A stretch of 64,000 nucleotides of DNA. Origin: Aspidapion aeneum. Lineage: Eukaryota > Arthropoda > Insecta > Coleoptera > Brentidae. Of this stretch, positions 11,234-29,759 are shown one piece after another. The notes under the pieces were generated by a model. That model was not told where the DNA came from. It saw only the letters and a list, made by a program, of their open reading frames with translations, and ran no database searches. The stretch covers positions 5,240,931-5,304,930 of the forward strand of contig OY755047.1 of the NCBI GenBank assembly GCA_963576565.1. Direction: 5' to 3'. The translations under genes and the position numbers were made by a program. Each line of letters starts with the position of its first letter. The stretch's first letter is position 1.

Positions 11234-11638
11234 GTTTTAAAATACAGATATTCCATAGAACACGAAAATTCCCTTTAAATTTTTTAGAAAAATGGGCAAA
11301 AGTAAACAAAACTTTTCAGATACCTCCTCACTCGTCTTGACAATCAGCTGTGCTCCTGATTTTGCGCCTGATAGCAGTGTTGCCAACCTAAAGATGACGC
11401 GCCATCTATTGACTGAAATTATTACCAATGTCTTTTTATTTTTTTTATACCTCTTCGCAGTTCTGCATTCCTGATCCTAGAAGTAAAATTTCCGTATATT
11501 TTCCGGGTATTTTTGTCCTAAGCGAATGTGCGAAACCTAACCTCAAATTTTCTTCCTATATTTTTCGCAATTCTGCGTCTTTTTGAGCCCCTAGGGCTCT
11601 GTTGACATGGGCTAAAAGACATAAAAAGGTGTTTGGAG
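11234..11638. promoter_or_regulatory. Shared divergent promoter region
   Basis: About 400 bp separates the two start codons, which point away from each other, so both promoters and 5' UTRs must lie here unless further upstream exons exist. No TATA box is obvious. Segments around 11395-11590 ('gcgccatctattgactg', 'ttctgcattcctgatcc') resemble, in reverse complement, the array monomers at the left of the window, so part of this region may derive from that repeat. Confidence 0.55.
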
Positions 11639-12372
11639 ATGACCCGTTATTTTTTCCGTATCGGTAGAAGAAAAATTGCCTATTTCGTAGTGCCTTCATT
11701 AGTGATATCTGGTATTTTTATATGGTATCAAATTCTGTTGTTTTATAGGTAATTTCGCAAGTGTTTGTTTAAATTAAGAGTTTTTCTGACCAACTTTCTT
11801 TCTTAGGTTTCTCTCCACCCAGCCCCAAGCACACAAAGACACCTTATCTGCTGGACTTCTTGTACGAGGCATTCATACCCTTGAAAACACATTCTATGCT
11901 TTACAAGATGGCAAATTTACATGTATTAAAAGTATGGAAGTTATTGGAGCATCCAAAGTGAATGATGACTACTGTGATTGTTTAGATGGTGAGTTTAGGG
12001 CTTCTTTTAAAACTAAAAAAAAATAGAAAATAACAAATATTTTTTTTTTTAGGTACTGATGAACCAGGGACAAATGCTTGCCCCAATGGAGTCTTTTACT
12101 GTGCCACAGCATCTAAAGACAGGACATACCCCAAATCAATCCCATCTCTTAGGGTTAATGATGGAATATGTGACTGCTGTGATGGATCTGACGAGTTTTT
12201 ACAAAATTCTGTAATCAAGGGTTTTGAAAGTGAGTAAAGTGTTACCAAGACATTATGGAACTAGGTTGTCTAGTAAAAAATGTATAAATTCTAATATAAT
12301 TTAATTTTTTTAGGGAAACTACAAGAAAAGACTGGACATTATTTGGTGCCCTGCCCTGACAAGTGCAGCTGA
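11639..12372 (+). CDS. Short membrane-anchored PRKCSH-like protein
   Basis: Four exons: 11639-11748, 11807-11988, 12053-12229 and 12314-12372. All have GT..AG borders and compatible phases, giving 175 residues. The N-terminus is basic ([12 protein letters not shown]), then one hydrophobic segment at about residues 13-36, so a type II signal anchor is likely. The luminal part matches the N-terminal domain of glucosidase II beta subunit: RGIHTLE, then two LDL-receptor-A-like calcium modules ([16 protein letters not shown] and [14 protein letters not shown]). It ends soon after, at PCPDKCS. The coiled coil, mannose-6-phosphate-receptor-homology domain and retention signal of full-length PRKCSH are absent. 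Drosophila has a comparable short gene (CG7685, from memory). It probably acts in the ER/Golgi; function unknown. AATAAA-type signals follow near 12437. Confidence 0.85.
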
Positions 12373-12642
12373 ATATTTTACATTTGAATGTTTTTATTAT
12401 TTTGTAATAGTATTTTCTTTTTAAGGAAAATATAAAAATAAATAAAAAAAATGGTTTAGTTTGATTTATACCTAAATGTAAACGTAACACAAGAAAAAAA
12501 ATTAAGTCTAGTTGAGTCTTCTTTGTAAACAAATTTAAAAAGGTTAAGGTTACAGACTCCTGTAATTAATTACCGGCACTGCAGTTTTCTGTAATTAAAT
12601 GCCGATAATACATTTTTCTGTAATTGTGGCTAAATAGCAATA
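12373..12642. other. 3' flank with CTGTAATTAA repeats
   Basis: Holds polyadenylation-like AATAAA sequences near 12437. Three copies of a 'ctgtaattaa(a)tgccg'-like motif follow (12560-12625), with a related one after the next transposon (13519-13545). No gene. Confidence 0.5.
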
Positions 12643-13506
12643 GGCGAGTTCGTAAAGGCATCGATGACAACAATCAAGTTTTTAAATTAATCAGTGCAAT
12701 CCGTTGAAATCCATCGGGTTCGTAAATTATCTGATGAATTTCACCAAGGCACCAATTGATGGCATCAATGCTCACCGACCCTGAGAGTCGGGGAGCAATC
12801 TTCGATGAATGTCAATTACGTCAAAATCAGCTGTTTTTTGTGTTTTTTTTTTCGGCTGTGTAATTTTATATCCTTTTTTGTTGTTTTTTTTTTGTTAAAT
12901 GCTCCACAGTTCTCCACAGATCTGGCGTTAATTTCAATTTCTTTATTTATATACAAACTTATTATTAATTTATTCTAAAGAGCAGAAGAACTTAATGTCG
13001 AGAGCCCTTTACCATTATTATTGTATGCTAAGTTTATATGCTAATATGAATTTTTAAAATAAATGAGTTTTAGTTGTTTTAAATTAGAGTAAATTTTTCA
13101 AGTAAAATTCCTCATCCTAATCCTAACCTAATCTATACAAAGGCACAAAAGTCTACCTAAACAAAAGCCTAAAAAAACTTTAAATAACATTAAAACACTT
13201 ATAAAATATGAAAAAACAAATCCAGTTTTTTCTTTTGTTTTTAAAATTTTGATCATCAGACCGCGGCATGTCAGGATTGAGGGCTACGTTGAAAATGTTG
13301 TTTCCATGTATTAATGCTGAGAATCTTTTAGAAAATAAATTAAAATCGAAAAAAGCGAGGTTTAGATATCTGATTCATCGCGTTCTTTTTTATTTTCTGG
13401 TGTTCATCGGACTCACCGAATGAAAATGTCAAATGAACGTCAAACGTCATATGTCAAAAAACCGATGTAATCGGTGAGCAAAATTAGATTACTTTACAAA
13501 CTCGCC
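12643..13506. mobile_element. TIR element, 864 bp, no transposase
   Basis: Starts GGCGAGTTCGTAAAG and ends CTTTACAAACTCGCC, a 15-bp TIR with one mismatch. The insertion lies within the CTGTAATTAA repeat cluster. The TSD is unclear (CAATA/CAATT). The interior is AT-rich with no convincing ORF. Confidence 0.65.
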
Positions 13507-13647
13507 CAATTTTACAGGTTTCTGTAACTTATTACCGACAATAACATTCCGTGGTGTTTGACATTGGACGTCACGCTAAACGTCACTTTTCGTCAGTAAT
13601 CACACGGAAAAACACATCGGGAAAAAAACAGTTTTTTAACGAAATTT

Positions 13648-20845
<7,198 letters not shown>

Positions 20846-21049
20846 AAATAAAAAATACATAGTAAGTTAATTATTTGGTGTAATTTGGTTTTAGGCCAGT
20901 CAATAAAAGAATTCAACATTGCAAATGCGCATGTATCTACGTTTTTTTTATATCGGATTTTTCACGAACATCGAAACAGAGCACTTTTTGAGTATTTATA
21001 GTGCGAATTTGGAGAAATAGTCAGACATGTCAATGAGGAGGACACTTTT
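20846..21049. other. LETM1 3' flank
   Basis: Polyadenylation-like signals (AATAAA just after the stop, and near 20900) mark the probable 3' end of LETM1. Confidence 0.55.
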
Positions 21050-21490
21050 TCTCTATCTTGAAATTTTTGTATCACAAACCCCCTTCGAGGGGTATGCTTT
21101 ACCCCTATATTTTGAATAGGCAAAGTGGGTCTTGTGATACCTTGTTTTGAAGCTCTCTTGAATATCTTTACAACCGTCTAAAAATTTCGAAAATCTATTT
21201 ATTAGTTTTTGAGATAATTGCCTTCAAACTTTCAAATTTAACATGGACTGATAAAATAAAAATTTAATTAGAATTTTATATTTTTCGAATTTAATTTTTA
21301 TTTTATCATTTGAAAGCAAATATCTCAAAAACTAATCGAAGGATTTTCGAAATTTTTACACGGTTCTAAAGATATTCAAGAGATCTTCAAAACAAGATAT
21401 CACTAGACCCACTTTCCCTATTCAAAATATAGGGGTAAAGTATACCCTACCCCTCAAAGGGGGTTCATACAACAAGAAGATAGCCAAAAA
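21050..21490. mobile_element. Foldback element, about 440 bp
   Basis: The left arm contains 'cccccttcgaggggtatgc', 'tatattttgaatagg' and 'gatattc'-like sequence. The right arm repeats these inverted ('gatattcaagagatcttc', 'ccctattcaaaatatagggg', 'ccctcaaagggggttc'). The AT-rich centre is also self-complementary. A partial second copy is at 30535-30712. No ORF. Confidence 0.8.
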
Positions 21491-21792
21491 GTCTCCCCTT
21501 CGCAAACAAAATCGACGTGTCTCAGCATTTTTAAAAATTTTACAAGGCTGATGTTAAATCGTGTTTGACTTTTAAAATTTACATAAATACAATTTAATGT
21601 GTATATCATATTTGTGCTTTGTTAGGGATACTTTGGCTCCAGGTTTCTTCCTTTAAGTTTTTAGGCTAATTTCACATGAGACTGATGATCCGCGGCAGAT
21701 GATCAGCAGGGGCTATTGATCTAATTCTTCACTTGTTCGCGTATCATTGGTTGATCGATATAATAAAAAATACTCTGCCAATATATGGGCAC

Positions 21793-22465
21793 CAAAGCTC
21801 ACACTAGGTACTATAGTTATAGTGTACGTGTGAGCTAATATAACTAAAAACTGAAATATATTTTATTGAACTCCAGACTCAATTACCTTTCGTTTGATAC
21901 CACACAAGCCATGTTTTGACTTAAACTTCAATTTTTCAAATCTACCCCCACCTTTTTTTAAAAACTAAAATGAATTTTGTTTAACTCCAGACACAATTAC
22001 CTTTCGTTTGATATCACACACGCCATATTTCCACATAAACACTAATTTTTAAAATTTACCCCCACCCTTTTTTTAAAAGTAAAATGTATTTTATTTAACT
22101 CCAGACGTAATTACCTTTCGTTTGATATCACACACGCCATATTTTTACATAAACTCTAATTTTTGAAATATACCCCCACCCTTTTATTTGGCTTGTGTTT
22201 GGTGGATTTTGTTCATTTTTAAATGGGACCATCTCGACCCAAAACCCAGCGTAGGTACCCAATTTCATTAAAATCGGGCAAGCGGTTTTTGAGTTATGCG
22301 CGTTGGTCGTTACAGACAGACAGACAGACGGCGCAACAAAAAAGTTTCAAAATCATCTGAAACGCAAAGATATATAAAAAATTTTGAAATCAGAGCAACT
22401 TTTTTTTTCTCGAAAAAATTAGGATCACTAAAGCTCACACTACTATAGTATAGTAGTAGTGTGAG
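21793..22465. mobile_element. Hairpin-ended repeat region, possible Helitron-like
   Basis: Bounded by two similar hairpins in the same orientation, each starting 'aaagctcacacta' and ending 'gtgtgagctaat'. Between them are three direct copies of a 110-bp unit ('actccagac..aattacctttcgtttgata', from about 21850, 21965 and 22080), then a 'gacagacagacagacgg' stretch. A hairpin followed by CTAA and T is suggestive of a Helitron 3' end, but no rolling-circle protein or clear 5' end is visible. Confidence 0.45.
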
Positions 22466-22808
22466 CTAATAAACCAGGCCGATCATCCACCCAACCATGC
22501 GTAGTATCTTTCGGGTTCGGGTCCCACTTCGGCATCTATAGTTGTTTTTGTAACATCCCAACAAGGCATATCTCGGCAAAAATTTGGCTAAAAAGACTGG
22601 GCGATTAATCCTAGCTGTGGATGGAAAGTCCCAGTATAAAAAAAAATAAAAAAAAACATTTGTTTGCAAACTTGGGGGACGAAATTTGACAATATATAAA
22701 AAAAATTCTAAATACGCGGCCGTTTGCAATGTTTGCCTTTTTTTTTATATTGATATTGACTGGCGTACTACGAGGGTGGATCAAATATAAACAAGCCTTT
22801 TAAACTTA

Positions 22809-23848
22809 AGGAGAGTTTACACATGCATGGATTTGCTGGCGCCAATAAAAACTGGCGCGACAGTAAGTTAAATTTGCAAGTGTAAACACCGACTTGCACA
22901 CAAGTTATTTTTTTGCATGCATGTATCAAAAAAGTCTGCAGCTGACTGAATTTGCTGGCGCCAGTGGTGACGCATGCGCGCAGAAAAGGAAAATTTTCAT
23001 GTGTAAACAAGTGCTTGCACGTCGGCTCGCCAGTTTTAAGTTCATTATTTTACATTATTTTTTATTTTCATTGTGTTTGAGCTTAAAAATTTTGTTTATT
23101 TTTGTTTTTATAGCTTAATATGGCTAAAAAAAGTGGTCAGCAGAACTGACCATACAGTTTCTTGAAGGCTATGAATGTTTTCCTTGTTTATAGGATGTAC
23201 ACAGTAGTTCGTATAAAAACAAAGATAGTCGAGATAATGCTTCCCAAAAAATTAGTAAAATAATGACTATTGAAGGCTTTGAATTTGCAGAAGTAAAAGC
23301 AAAAATATAATCCATAAGAAACACATATGCTTTGGAATTGACAAAAACTAAAAAAAGCCAACGTTCCGGAGCCGGTGCAAATGAAGTATACACCCCAAAA
23401 ATACCATGGTTTAAAGTAGCAGACCGAATTTTAAAGAATGTTGTTTAAATAAGAGAAACTCTAGAAGAATATCAAAATGTTGCTTTGTCATTTGAAGATG
23501 GTTTTTATAGCTCGCAGGATCTTCTGCTGCAAGTTCTCCTAAAAGTTTTTCGGAAGCACCCAAAGTAGATCGACTAGCAATCCATGCTTTAACCCATGCA
23601 GATACGGCCTTTTCGTTGTTCCTTTTCCTGAATCTCTTTTATTTTTTTTTTCAATAAAAGTTTAGCGACTATTTTGCAGGCTTCCGAGAGTTCAGCCGAC
23701 ATATCACGTATCGTGTACACTTTAAAAATGAAACTGGCGTGCGCCAGTCTTTTTAATTTTCGCACAATAGTGTAAACCTTTACTGGCGTGCAAATAGAAC
23801 TGGCGCGAACACTGGCGCCACTAAATTCATGCATGTGTAAACCCACTA
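22809..23848 (+). mobile_element. PIF/Harbinger-type element nested in mariner
   Basis: Terminal sequences AGGAGAGTTTACACATGCAT and its imperfect complement GCATGTGTAAACCCACTA, with TTA at 22806-22808 and 23849-23851. TTA target duplication plus a MADF-domain ORF inside (23143-23448) indicates PIF/Harbinger. Subterminal 'actggcgcg'/'tggcgcca' motifs are repeated in both orientations at both ends. No DDE transposase is visible, so it is non-autonomous. Confidence 0.85.
23143..23448 (+). pseudogene. MADF-domain protein of a Harbinger element
   Basis: Conceptual frame: ELTIQFLEGYECFPCL, stop, then YKNKDSRDNASQKISKIM, EGFEFAEVKAKI, stop, SIRNTYALELTK, RSGAGANEVYTPKIPWF, VADRIL. This follows the MADF (Myb/SANT-like) layout, the usual second protein of insect PIF/Harbinger elements that recruits the transposase to DNA. 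Two in-frame stops and no usable start make it a relic. Confidence 0.8.
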
Positions 23849-23940
23849 TTACTAACGGAAAAGTTATTCAAGATGAACGTGGCCGTTATAATTTTGGAAT
23901 AGGGATATTCAGCAGCATGTAGGCGGCTGGTAGTGCCGCG

Positions 23941-24691
23941 ATGCTCATTTGGCCAAGAGCAATCGGAATGAGCGAGAAGAAGATACACAGCAGTGTTGTG
24001 CAAAGAATAATCATTAAATTTCTTACACGCGAAAACGTGAAACCTGCTGAAATTCGATGCAGACTGCGAGCACAGTTCGGAAATAAGACGCTTTCGTGGG
24101 TACCTGTAAAAACTTGGTGTAAAGAAATTAACGACGGCCGTGAGCGTGTCGACAAAAAGTCACCCACGTCGTCCACGTGCCATCATTTCTGCAGGCAAAG
24201 TTTTAGCGCCCGTTTTCTGGGATTGGAAAGGAGTTTTGTTGGTCGATTTTTTGCACGAGCGAATAACAATAAACGCGGCTTACTACTGCAACTTACTCGA
24301 CCAGGTAAAGCTTGATTATCGCCAAAAGAGGAAAGCACACCCCATCCAAGACGTATTGCTCCTGCATGACAACGCTAGACCTGATACGGCAGCTTTAACA
24401 CAGGTTAAAGTCAATGAAATGCATTGGACTGTGCTGGAATACCCTGCATACAGTCCAGATTTGTCACCTTGCGATTTTCATATGTTTGGCCCACTCAAAA
24501 ATTCACTGGGAGGCGAGCAATTTCAGACCAATGAAGAGGTGGAGGCATTCGTGAGCAACTGGTTAGATACCTGCCCAGTTTTCTTTTATGAAAACGGGAT
24601 TAAGAAACTGTCAAACCGTTGGGAAAAGTGTATTAACAGAGATTCGGGATGTGTAGAAAAAATTTCTGTTTTGTGTCACGTTTCTAAATAA
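23941..24691 (+). pseudogene. mariner transposase relic
   Basis: The first part (23941-24175) keeps the N-terminal helix-turn-helix: IKFLTRENVKPAEIRCRLRA, VKTWCKEINDGRERVD. An internal deletion and frame change near 24170 removes the region holding the first catalytic Asp. The second part (24178-24691) runs to the natural end: VFWDWKGVLLVDFL, INAAYYCNLLDQ, LLLHDNARPDTA (second Asp), YSPDLSPCDFHMFGPLKNSL (third Asp of the DD34D triad). It cannot be active. Confidence 0.92.
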
Positions 24692-24736
24692 CTAGTTTAT
24701 AAACAAAGGCTTGTTTATATTTGATCCACCCTCGTA

Positions 24737-27700
24737 TATTACTTCTTTAAAATGAATTGAGTACCTTTGAATTCAATTAAAAAAGGTTTTGATTTTTTAA
24801 TAGTTGTAATCTATTTTTTTTTTAGCTTAAAAAGTGCTAAATTGCCCCAGTGTGTACATATATACAGGGAAATCAGAGATATCTTTATTTTTTATTTAAT
24901 TTTGTTTCCATAATGTGTGTGCTATAACTTATAAATTAGTTTAGGATTCGCAATTTTTTTCTCTCACAAAAAAAAACAATTTTTATTATTTGTTTTGAGT
25001 TTTTTGTAGGTAGCAAAGAAACTTATACCTACGAAAAAATTTAGTGTACAATAAAAGTGCTATTTTTTGTATGGTACAAAAGAAAATTTTCGAAAAAAAC
25101 TCGAAAAATTGTAAAAAGAGAGCCAGTGAGAATACCAGGTGATAAGAAGTTCTTGTTTCTTTTTTTTATAAGAATAAAGTTTAATGTTGCAAAAAAAACG
25201 TGTTTTTTTTGAATCCTACCTATGTATAATATAATTTAGGTATTTCTAGGGAAAATTTAATGAAGAACCCAACTGTCAAAAATAATGTTATGTTACTTTT
25301 AGTTAAGTGACTTTTAAGTAAGTGCTACTTAGCTATGTGACTCTTAAGTAAGCGATACTGAGCTAAGTGACTCTTAAATAAGGGATACTTAGCTAAGTAT
25401 AAGTGTAACTTAGTTAAGTGACTCTTAAGTAAGTGCTACTCAGCAAAGTTGCTTTTTAAGTAAGTGCCACTTAGCTAAGCTACTCTTAAGTGATACTCAG
25501 CTAAGTGACTCTTAAATGATACTCAGCTAGGCTCGTTGGTGTTAACTATAGTACCTTTCAATTAAATTGAAAAAAGGTTTTAATTTTTTTTAATAGCAGC
25601 ATGTTGTAATCTATTTTTTTTGTACAAAAGAAAATTTTCGAAAAAAACTCGAAAAATTGTAAAAAGAGTGAGAATACCAGGTGATAAAAAGTTTTTGTTT
25701 CTTTTTTTTATAAGAATAAAGTTTAATGTTGCAAAAAAATTTAATACAGAACCCAACTGTCAAAAATAATGTTATGTTACTTTTAGTTAAGTGACTTTTA
25801 AGTAAGTGCTACTTAGCTATGCGACTCTTAAGTAAGCGATACTGAGCTAAGTGACTCTTAAATAAGGGATACTTAGCTAAGTGTAACTTACTTAAGTGAC
25901 TTAAGTAAATGCTACTTAGCAAAGTTGCTTTTAAGTAAGTGTTACTTACGTTGGTGTTAACCAGTACCTTTCAATTAAATTAAAAAAAGGTTTTAATTTT
26001 TTTTAATAGCAGCATATTGTTATCTATTTTTTTTAGCTTAAATTGTGCTAAAATTGCCTCAGTGTGTACATATACAGAGAAATCAGAGATATATCTTTAT
26101 TTTTTATTTAATTTTGTTTCCATAGTGTGTGTGCTTCTAAATTAGTCTAGGATTCGCAATTTTTTTTCTCACAAAAAAAAACAATTTTTATTAGTTGTTT
26201 TGAGTTTTTTGTAGGTAGCAAAGAAGCTTATACCTACGAAAAAATTTAGTGTACAATAAAAGTGCTATTTTTTGTATGGTACAAAAGAAAATTTTCGAAA
26301 AAAACTCGAAAAATTGTAAAAAGAGAGCCAGTGAGAATACCAGGTGATAAAAAGTTTTTGTTTCTTTTTTTTATAAGAATAAAGTTTAATGTTGCAAAAA
26401 ATTCGTGTTTTTTTTTAAATCCTACCTATGTATAATATAATTTAGGTATTTCTAGGGAAAATTTAATAAAGAACCCAACTGTCAAAAATGTTATGTTACT
26501 TTTAGTTAAGTGACTTTTAAGTAAGTGCTACTTAGCTATGTGACTCTTAAGTAAGCGATACTGAGCTAAGTGACTCTTAAATAAGGGATACTTAGCTAAG
26601 TATAAGTAAGTGTAACTTAGTTAAGTGACTCTTAAGTAAGTGCTACTTAGCAAAGTTGCTTTTTAAGTAAGTGCTACTTAGCTACGTTACTCTTAAGTGA
26701 TACTCAGCTAGGCTCGTTGGTGTTAACAAGTACCTTTCAATTAAATTTAAAAAAGGTTTTAATTTTTTTTAATAGCAGCATGTTGTAATCTATTTTTTTT
26801 TGTACAAAAGAAAATTTTCGAAAAAAACTCGAAAAATTGTTAAAAGAGAGCCAGTGAGAACACCAGGTGATAAAAAGATTTTGTTTCTTTTTTTTATAAG
26901 AATAAAGTTTAATGTTGCAAAAAAATCGTGTTTTTTTTTAAATCCTACCTATGTATAATATAATTTAGGTATTTCTAGGGAAAATTTAATAAAGAACCCA
27001 ACTGTCAAAAATGTTATGTTACTTTTAGTTAAGTGACTTTTAAGTAAGTGCTACTTAGCTATGTGACTCTTAAGTAAGCGATACTGAGCTAAGTGACTCT
27101 TAAATAAGGGATACTTAGCTAAGTATAAGTAAGTGTAACTTAGTTAAGTAACTCTTAAGTAAGTGCTACTCAGCAAAGTTGCTTTTTAAGTAAGTGCTAC
27201 TTAGCTAAGTTACTCTTAAGTGATACTCAGCTAAGTGACTCTTAAGTGATACTCAGCTAGGCTCGTTGGTGTTAACCTTTCAATTAAATTTAAAAAATGT
27301 TTTCATTTTTTTTAATAGCAATATGTTGTAATCTATTTTTTTTAGCTTAAAATGTGCTAAAATTGCCACAGTGTGTACATATACAGGGAAATCAGAGATA
27401 TCTTTATTTTTTATTTAATTTTGTTTCCATAGTGTGTGTGCTATAACTTATAAATTAGTTTAGGATTCGCAATTTTTTTTTCTCTCACAAAATTTTTTTT
27501 TTTTATTATTTGTTGAGTTTTTTGTAGGTAGCAAAGAAACTTATACCTACGAAAAAATTTAGTGTACAATAAAAGTGCTATTTTTTGTATCGTACAAAAG
27601 AAATGTTCGAAAAAACTCGAAAAATTGTACAAAGAGAGCCAGTGAGAATACCAGGTGATAAAAAGTTTTTGTTTCTTTTTTTTATAAGAATAAAGTTTAA

Positions 27701-28164
27701 TGTTGCAAAAAAATCGTGTTTTTTTTTAAATCCTACCTATGTATAATATAATTTAGGTATTTCTAGGCAAAATTTAATAAAGAACCCAACTGTCAAAAAT
27801 AATGTTATGTTACGTTTAGTTAAGTGCTACTTAGCTATGCGACTCCTAAGTAAGGGATACGGAGCTAAGTGACTCTTAAATAAGGGATACTTAGCTAAGT
27901 ATAAGTAAGTGTAACTTAGTTAAGTGACTCTTAAGTAGGTGCCACGTAGCTTATTGACCCTTAAGTAAGTGCTATTTAGCTAAGTTGCTTTTAAGTAAGT
28001 GCCATTTAGCTAAGTTATTCTTAAGTGATACTCAGCTAAGTGACTCTTAAGTGATACTCAGCTAGGCTCGTTGGTGTTAACTAGTACCTTTCAATTAAAT
28101 TTAAAAAAGGTTTTAATCTATTTTTTTTTTAGCTTGAATTGTGCTAAAATTGCCCCAGTGTGTA
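24737..28164. repeat. Segmental array carrying the LETM1 minisatellite
   Basis: A block containing 'gaacccaactgtcaaaaat', then minisatellite ('aagtgacttttaagtaagtg'), then 'ggctcgttggtgttaac', then an AT-rich segment with 'ttcgaaaaaaactcgaaaaa', occurs near 25269, 25750, 26475, 26998 and 27785 (spacings about 0.48-0.79 kb). Some copies include an extra segment with 'gtgtgtacatatacag' and 'gtaggtagcaaagaa', others lack it. No ORF of note. The copies are the only minisatellite blocks outside LETM1. Confidence 0.88.
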
Positions 28165-28759
28165 CAGGGTGGGGCATTTTCGTTGGTTTTATAGGGTACA
28201 GGCTAAACGGTAAGAGATACAAAAAAACTGACATACGTGTCCCGTCCTCTTTTTTAGTGTCTTTTTTAATGGCGCAATCAAATCTACGCTAACTATGTTG
28301 GTTTAGCAGATATAGGGTGATTCTCAAAAATTGGTGATTTCTATTATCTCTTATTACTCGGTTATGTATGGAGATAGAAAAAAACTTCAAATACAAAAGT
28401 TTTGTGATTTTCTACATAGAATCCAGTGGCGTAACCAGAAAAATTAAAAATGTTTTAGTTTTCAAGATATTATCAAAAGTAACATTTTGTTAAATGGATC
28501 ACCCAGTATGTAAGTATCTCAGATAATTGCATCTTTTCTTGTGATTACAATGATATATAACACTTAATACTTTTCTTTGTCCTAAATAGGTAAAATACGG
28601 AAAAATATTTTTTTTTGTAGTTGGCTATGAATTTATTCAATATTTTTTTATTTTATAATAGGTATATTCAGAACCTACTTAACGAAAATATTAGGATATT
28701 ACTAAACTATAACAACAATTATTTCTTGAATTTGAAGTTCACGAGGTAAAAAGATTTAA

Positions 28760-29032
28760 CAAAAAAGTTTCACGGGCAAGTCCTCAGAGGTAAAGGTAGC
28801 TCGGGGACGCGTTTCGGCCTCAAAACCGAGGCAACCCTGACCGAAGCTGCAAATTGACAGTTGGTCTCTCCTCAGTAAACACCATATTTCATATATCTTT
28901 TTCAGATACCCACATCATCATTTCATCTCCCTCCATTTTATGGTTATGCTCGGGTTGAATGAAGCCTAATGAGGTCGAAACGCGTCCCCGAGCTACCTTT
29001 ACCTCTGAGGACTTGCCCGTGAAACTTTTTTG
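28760..29032. mobile_element. 273-bp MITE at TTAA, long TIRs
   Basis: Flanked by TTAA on both sides (28756-28759, 29033-29036). Terminal inverted repeats of about 60 bp start CAAAAAAGTTTCACGGGCAA and are almost perfect. TTAA duplication is the hallmark of piggyBac-type transposition, although the ends are not the usual CCC..GGG. It interrupts the DUF4817-like ORF. Confidence 0.82.
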
Positions 29033-29036
29033 TTAA

Positions 29037-29304
29037 TTATTTCTTGGTTTTCATACATTCTTTGAAACATTCTTTTGTCTGGCTGACGTCGTTCCGGATA
29101 ACGGTCAAAATATAGTGTAAGTGCTTCATCTCTATTTTTATTAGATTCAATATAGCACTCAAACATGTTTAACTTTTCATAGTTTTGATAAAGATTCATC
29201 TTAGACAAAAGTAATAACAACAAAGCAAAAACAATACTTATTTGACGTTTGACTTTGTGACAAGTTAAAAAAGCCAAACAAAAGTTCATCCCATCCATAG
29301 CCAA
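29037..29304 (-). pseudogene. DUF4817-like helix-turn-helix fragment
   Basis: About 90 codons: after a hydrophobic start comes QNYEKLNMFECYIESNKNRD, ALTLYFDRYPERRQPDKRMF and QRMYEN. The pattern (aromatic, 'N...A...Y..RYP.R+.P....F...') is the DUF4817 N-terminal helix-turn-helix found in many insect transposon proteins. The ORF is cut by the nested TTAA MITE and no catalytic domain follows. Confidence 0.6.
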
Positions 29305-29759
29305 CTACAAAAAAAATATTTTTTGTATTTTACCTATTTAGGACAAAGAAAAGTATTAAGTGTTATATATCGCTGTAATCGCAAGAAAAAATTCAATTTT
29401 TTGAGGTACTTACATACAGGGTGTTCCGTTTAAAAATTGTTACATTTGATAATATCTTGTAAAATAAAATATTTTTAATTTTTCTGGGTACGCCACTGAA
29501 TTATACGTAGAAAATCATAAAACTTTTGTATTTGAAGAATTTTTCTATCTCCATAAATAAACGAGTAATAAAAGATAATAAAAATCGGCAATTTTTGAGA
29601 ATCACCCTGTATCTGCTAAACCAATCTAGTTAGCCTAGATTTGATGACGCCATTAAAAAAGACACTAAAAAAGAGGACGGGACACGTATGTCAGTTTTTT
29701 TGTATCTCTTACCGTTTAGCCTGTACCCTATAAAACCAACGAAAATGCCCCACCCTGTA

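Larger units (their letters stand above)
22771..24734 (+). mobile_element. mariner element with nested Harbinger
   Basis: Begins CGAGGGTGGATCAAATATAA and ends with the complementary TIR, flanked by TA (22769-22770, 24735-24736). Without the 1.04-kb insertion at 22809-23848 it is about 0.92 kb. It carries a disrupted mariner transposase (23941-24691). Confidence 0.93.
28165..29757 (-). mobile_element. Long-TIR element at TA, DUF4817 relic
   Basis: Starts CAGGGTGGGGCATTTTCGTT and ends with the complementary sequence, flanked by TA (28163-28164, 29758-29759). Other array copies give the empty site 'gtgtgtacatatacag'. Arms are long imperfect inverted repeats of about 460 bp each. The middle encodes a DUF4817-like helix-turn-helix fragment (29037-29304), and a TTAA-flanked MITE (28760-29032) is nested in it. 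Probably Tc1/mariner-like by its TA duplication. Confidence 0.85.
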
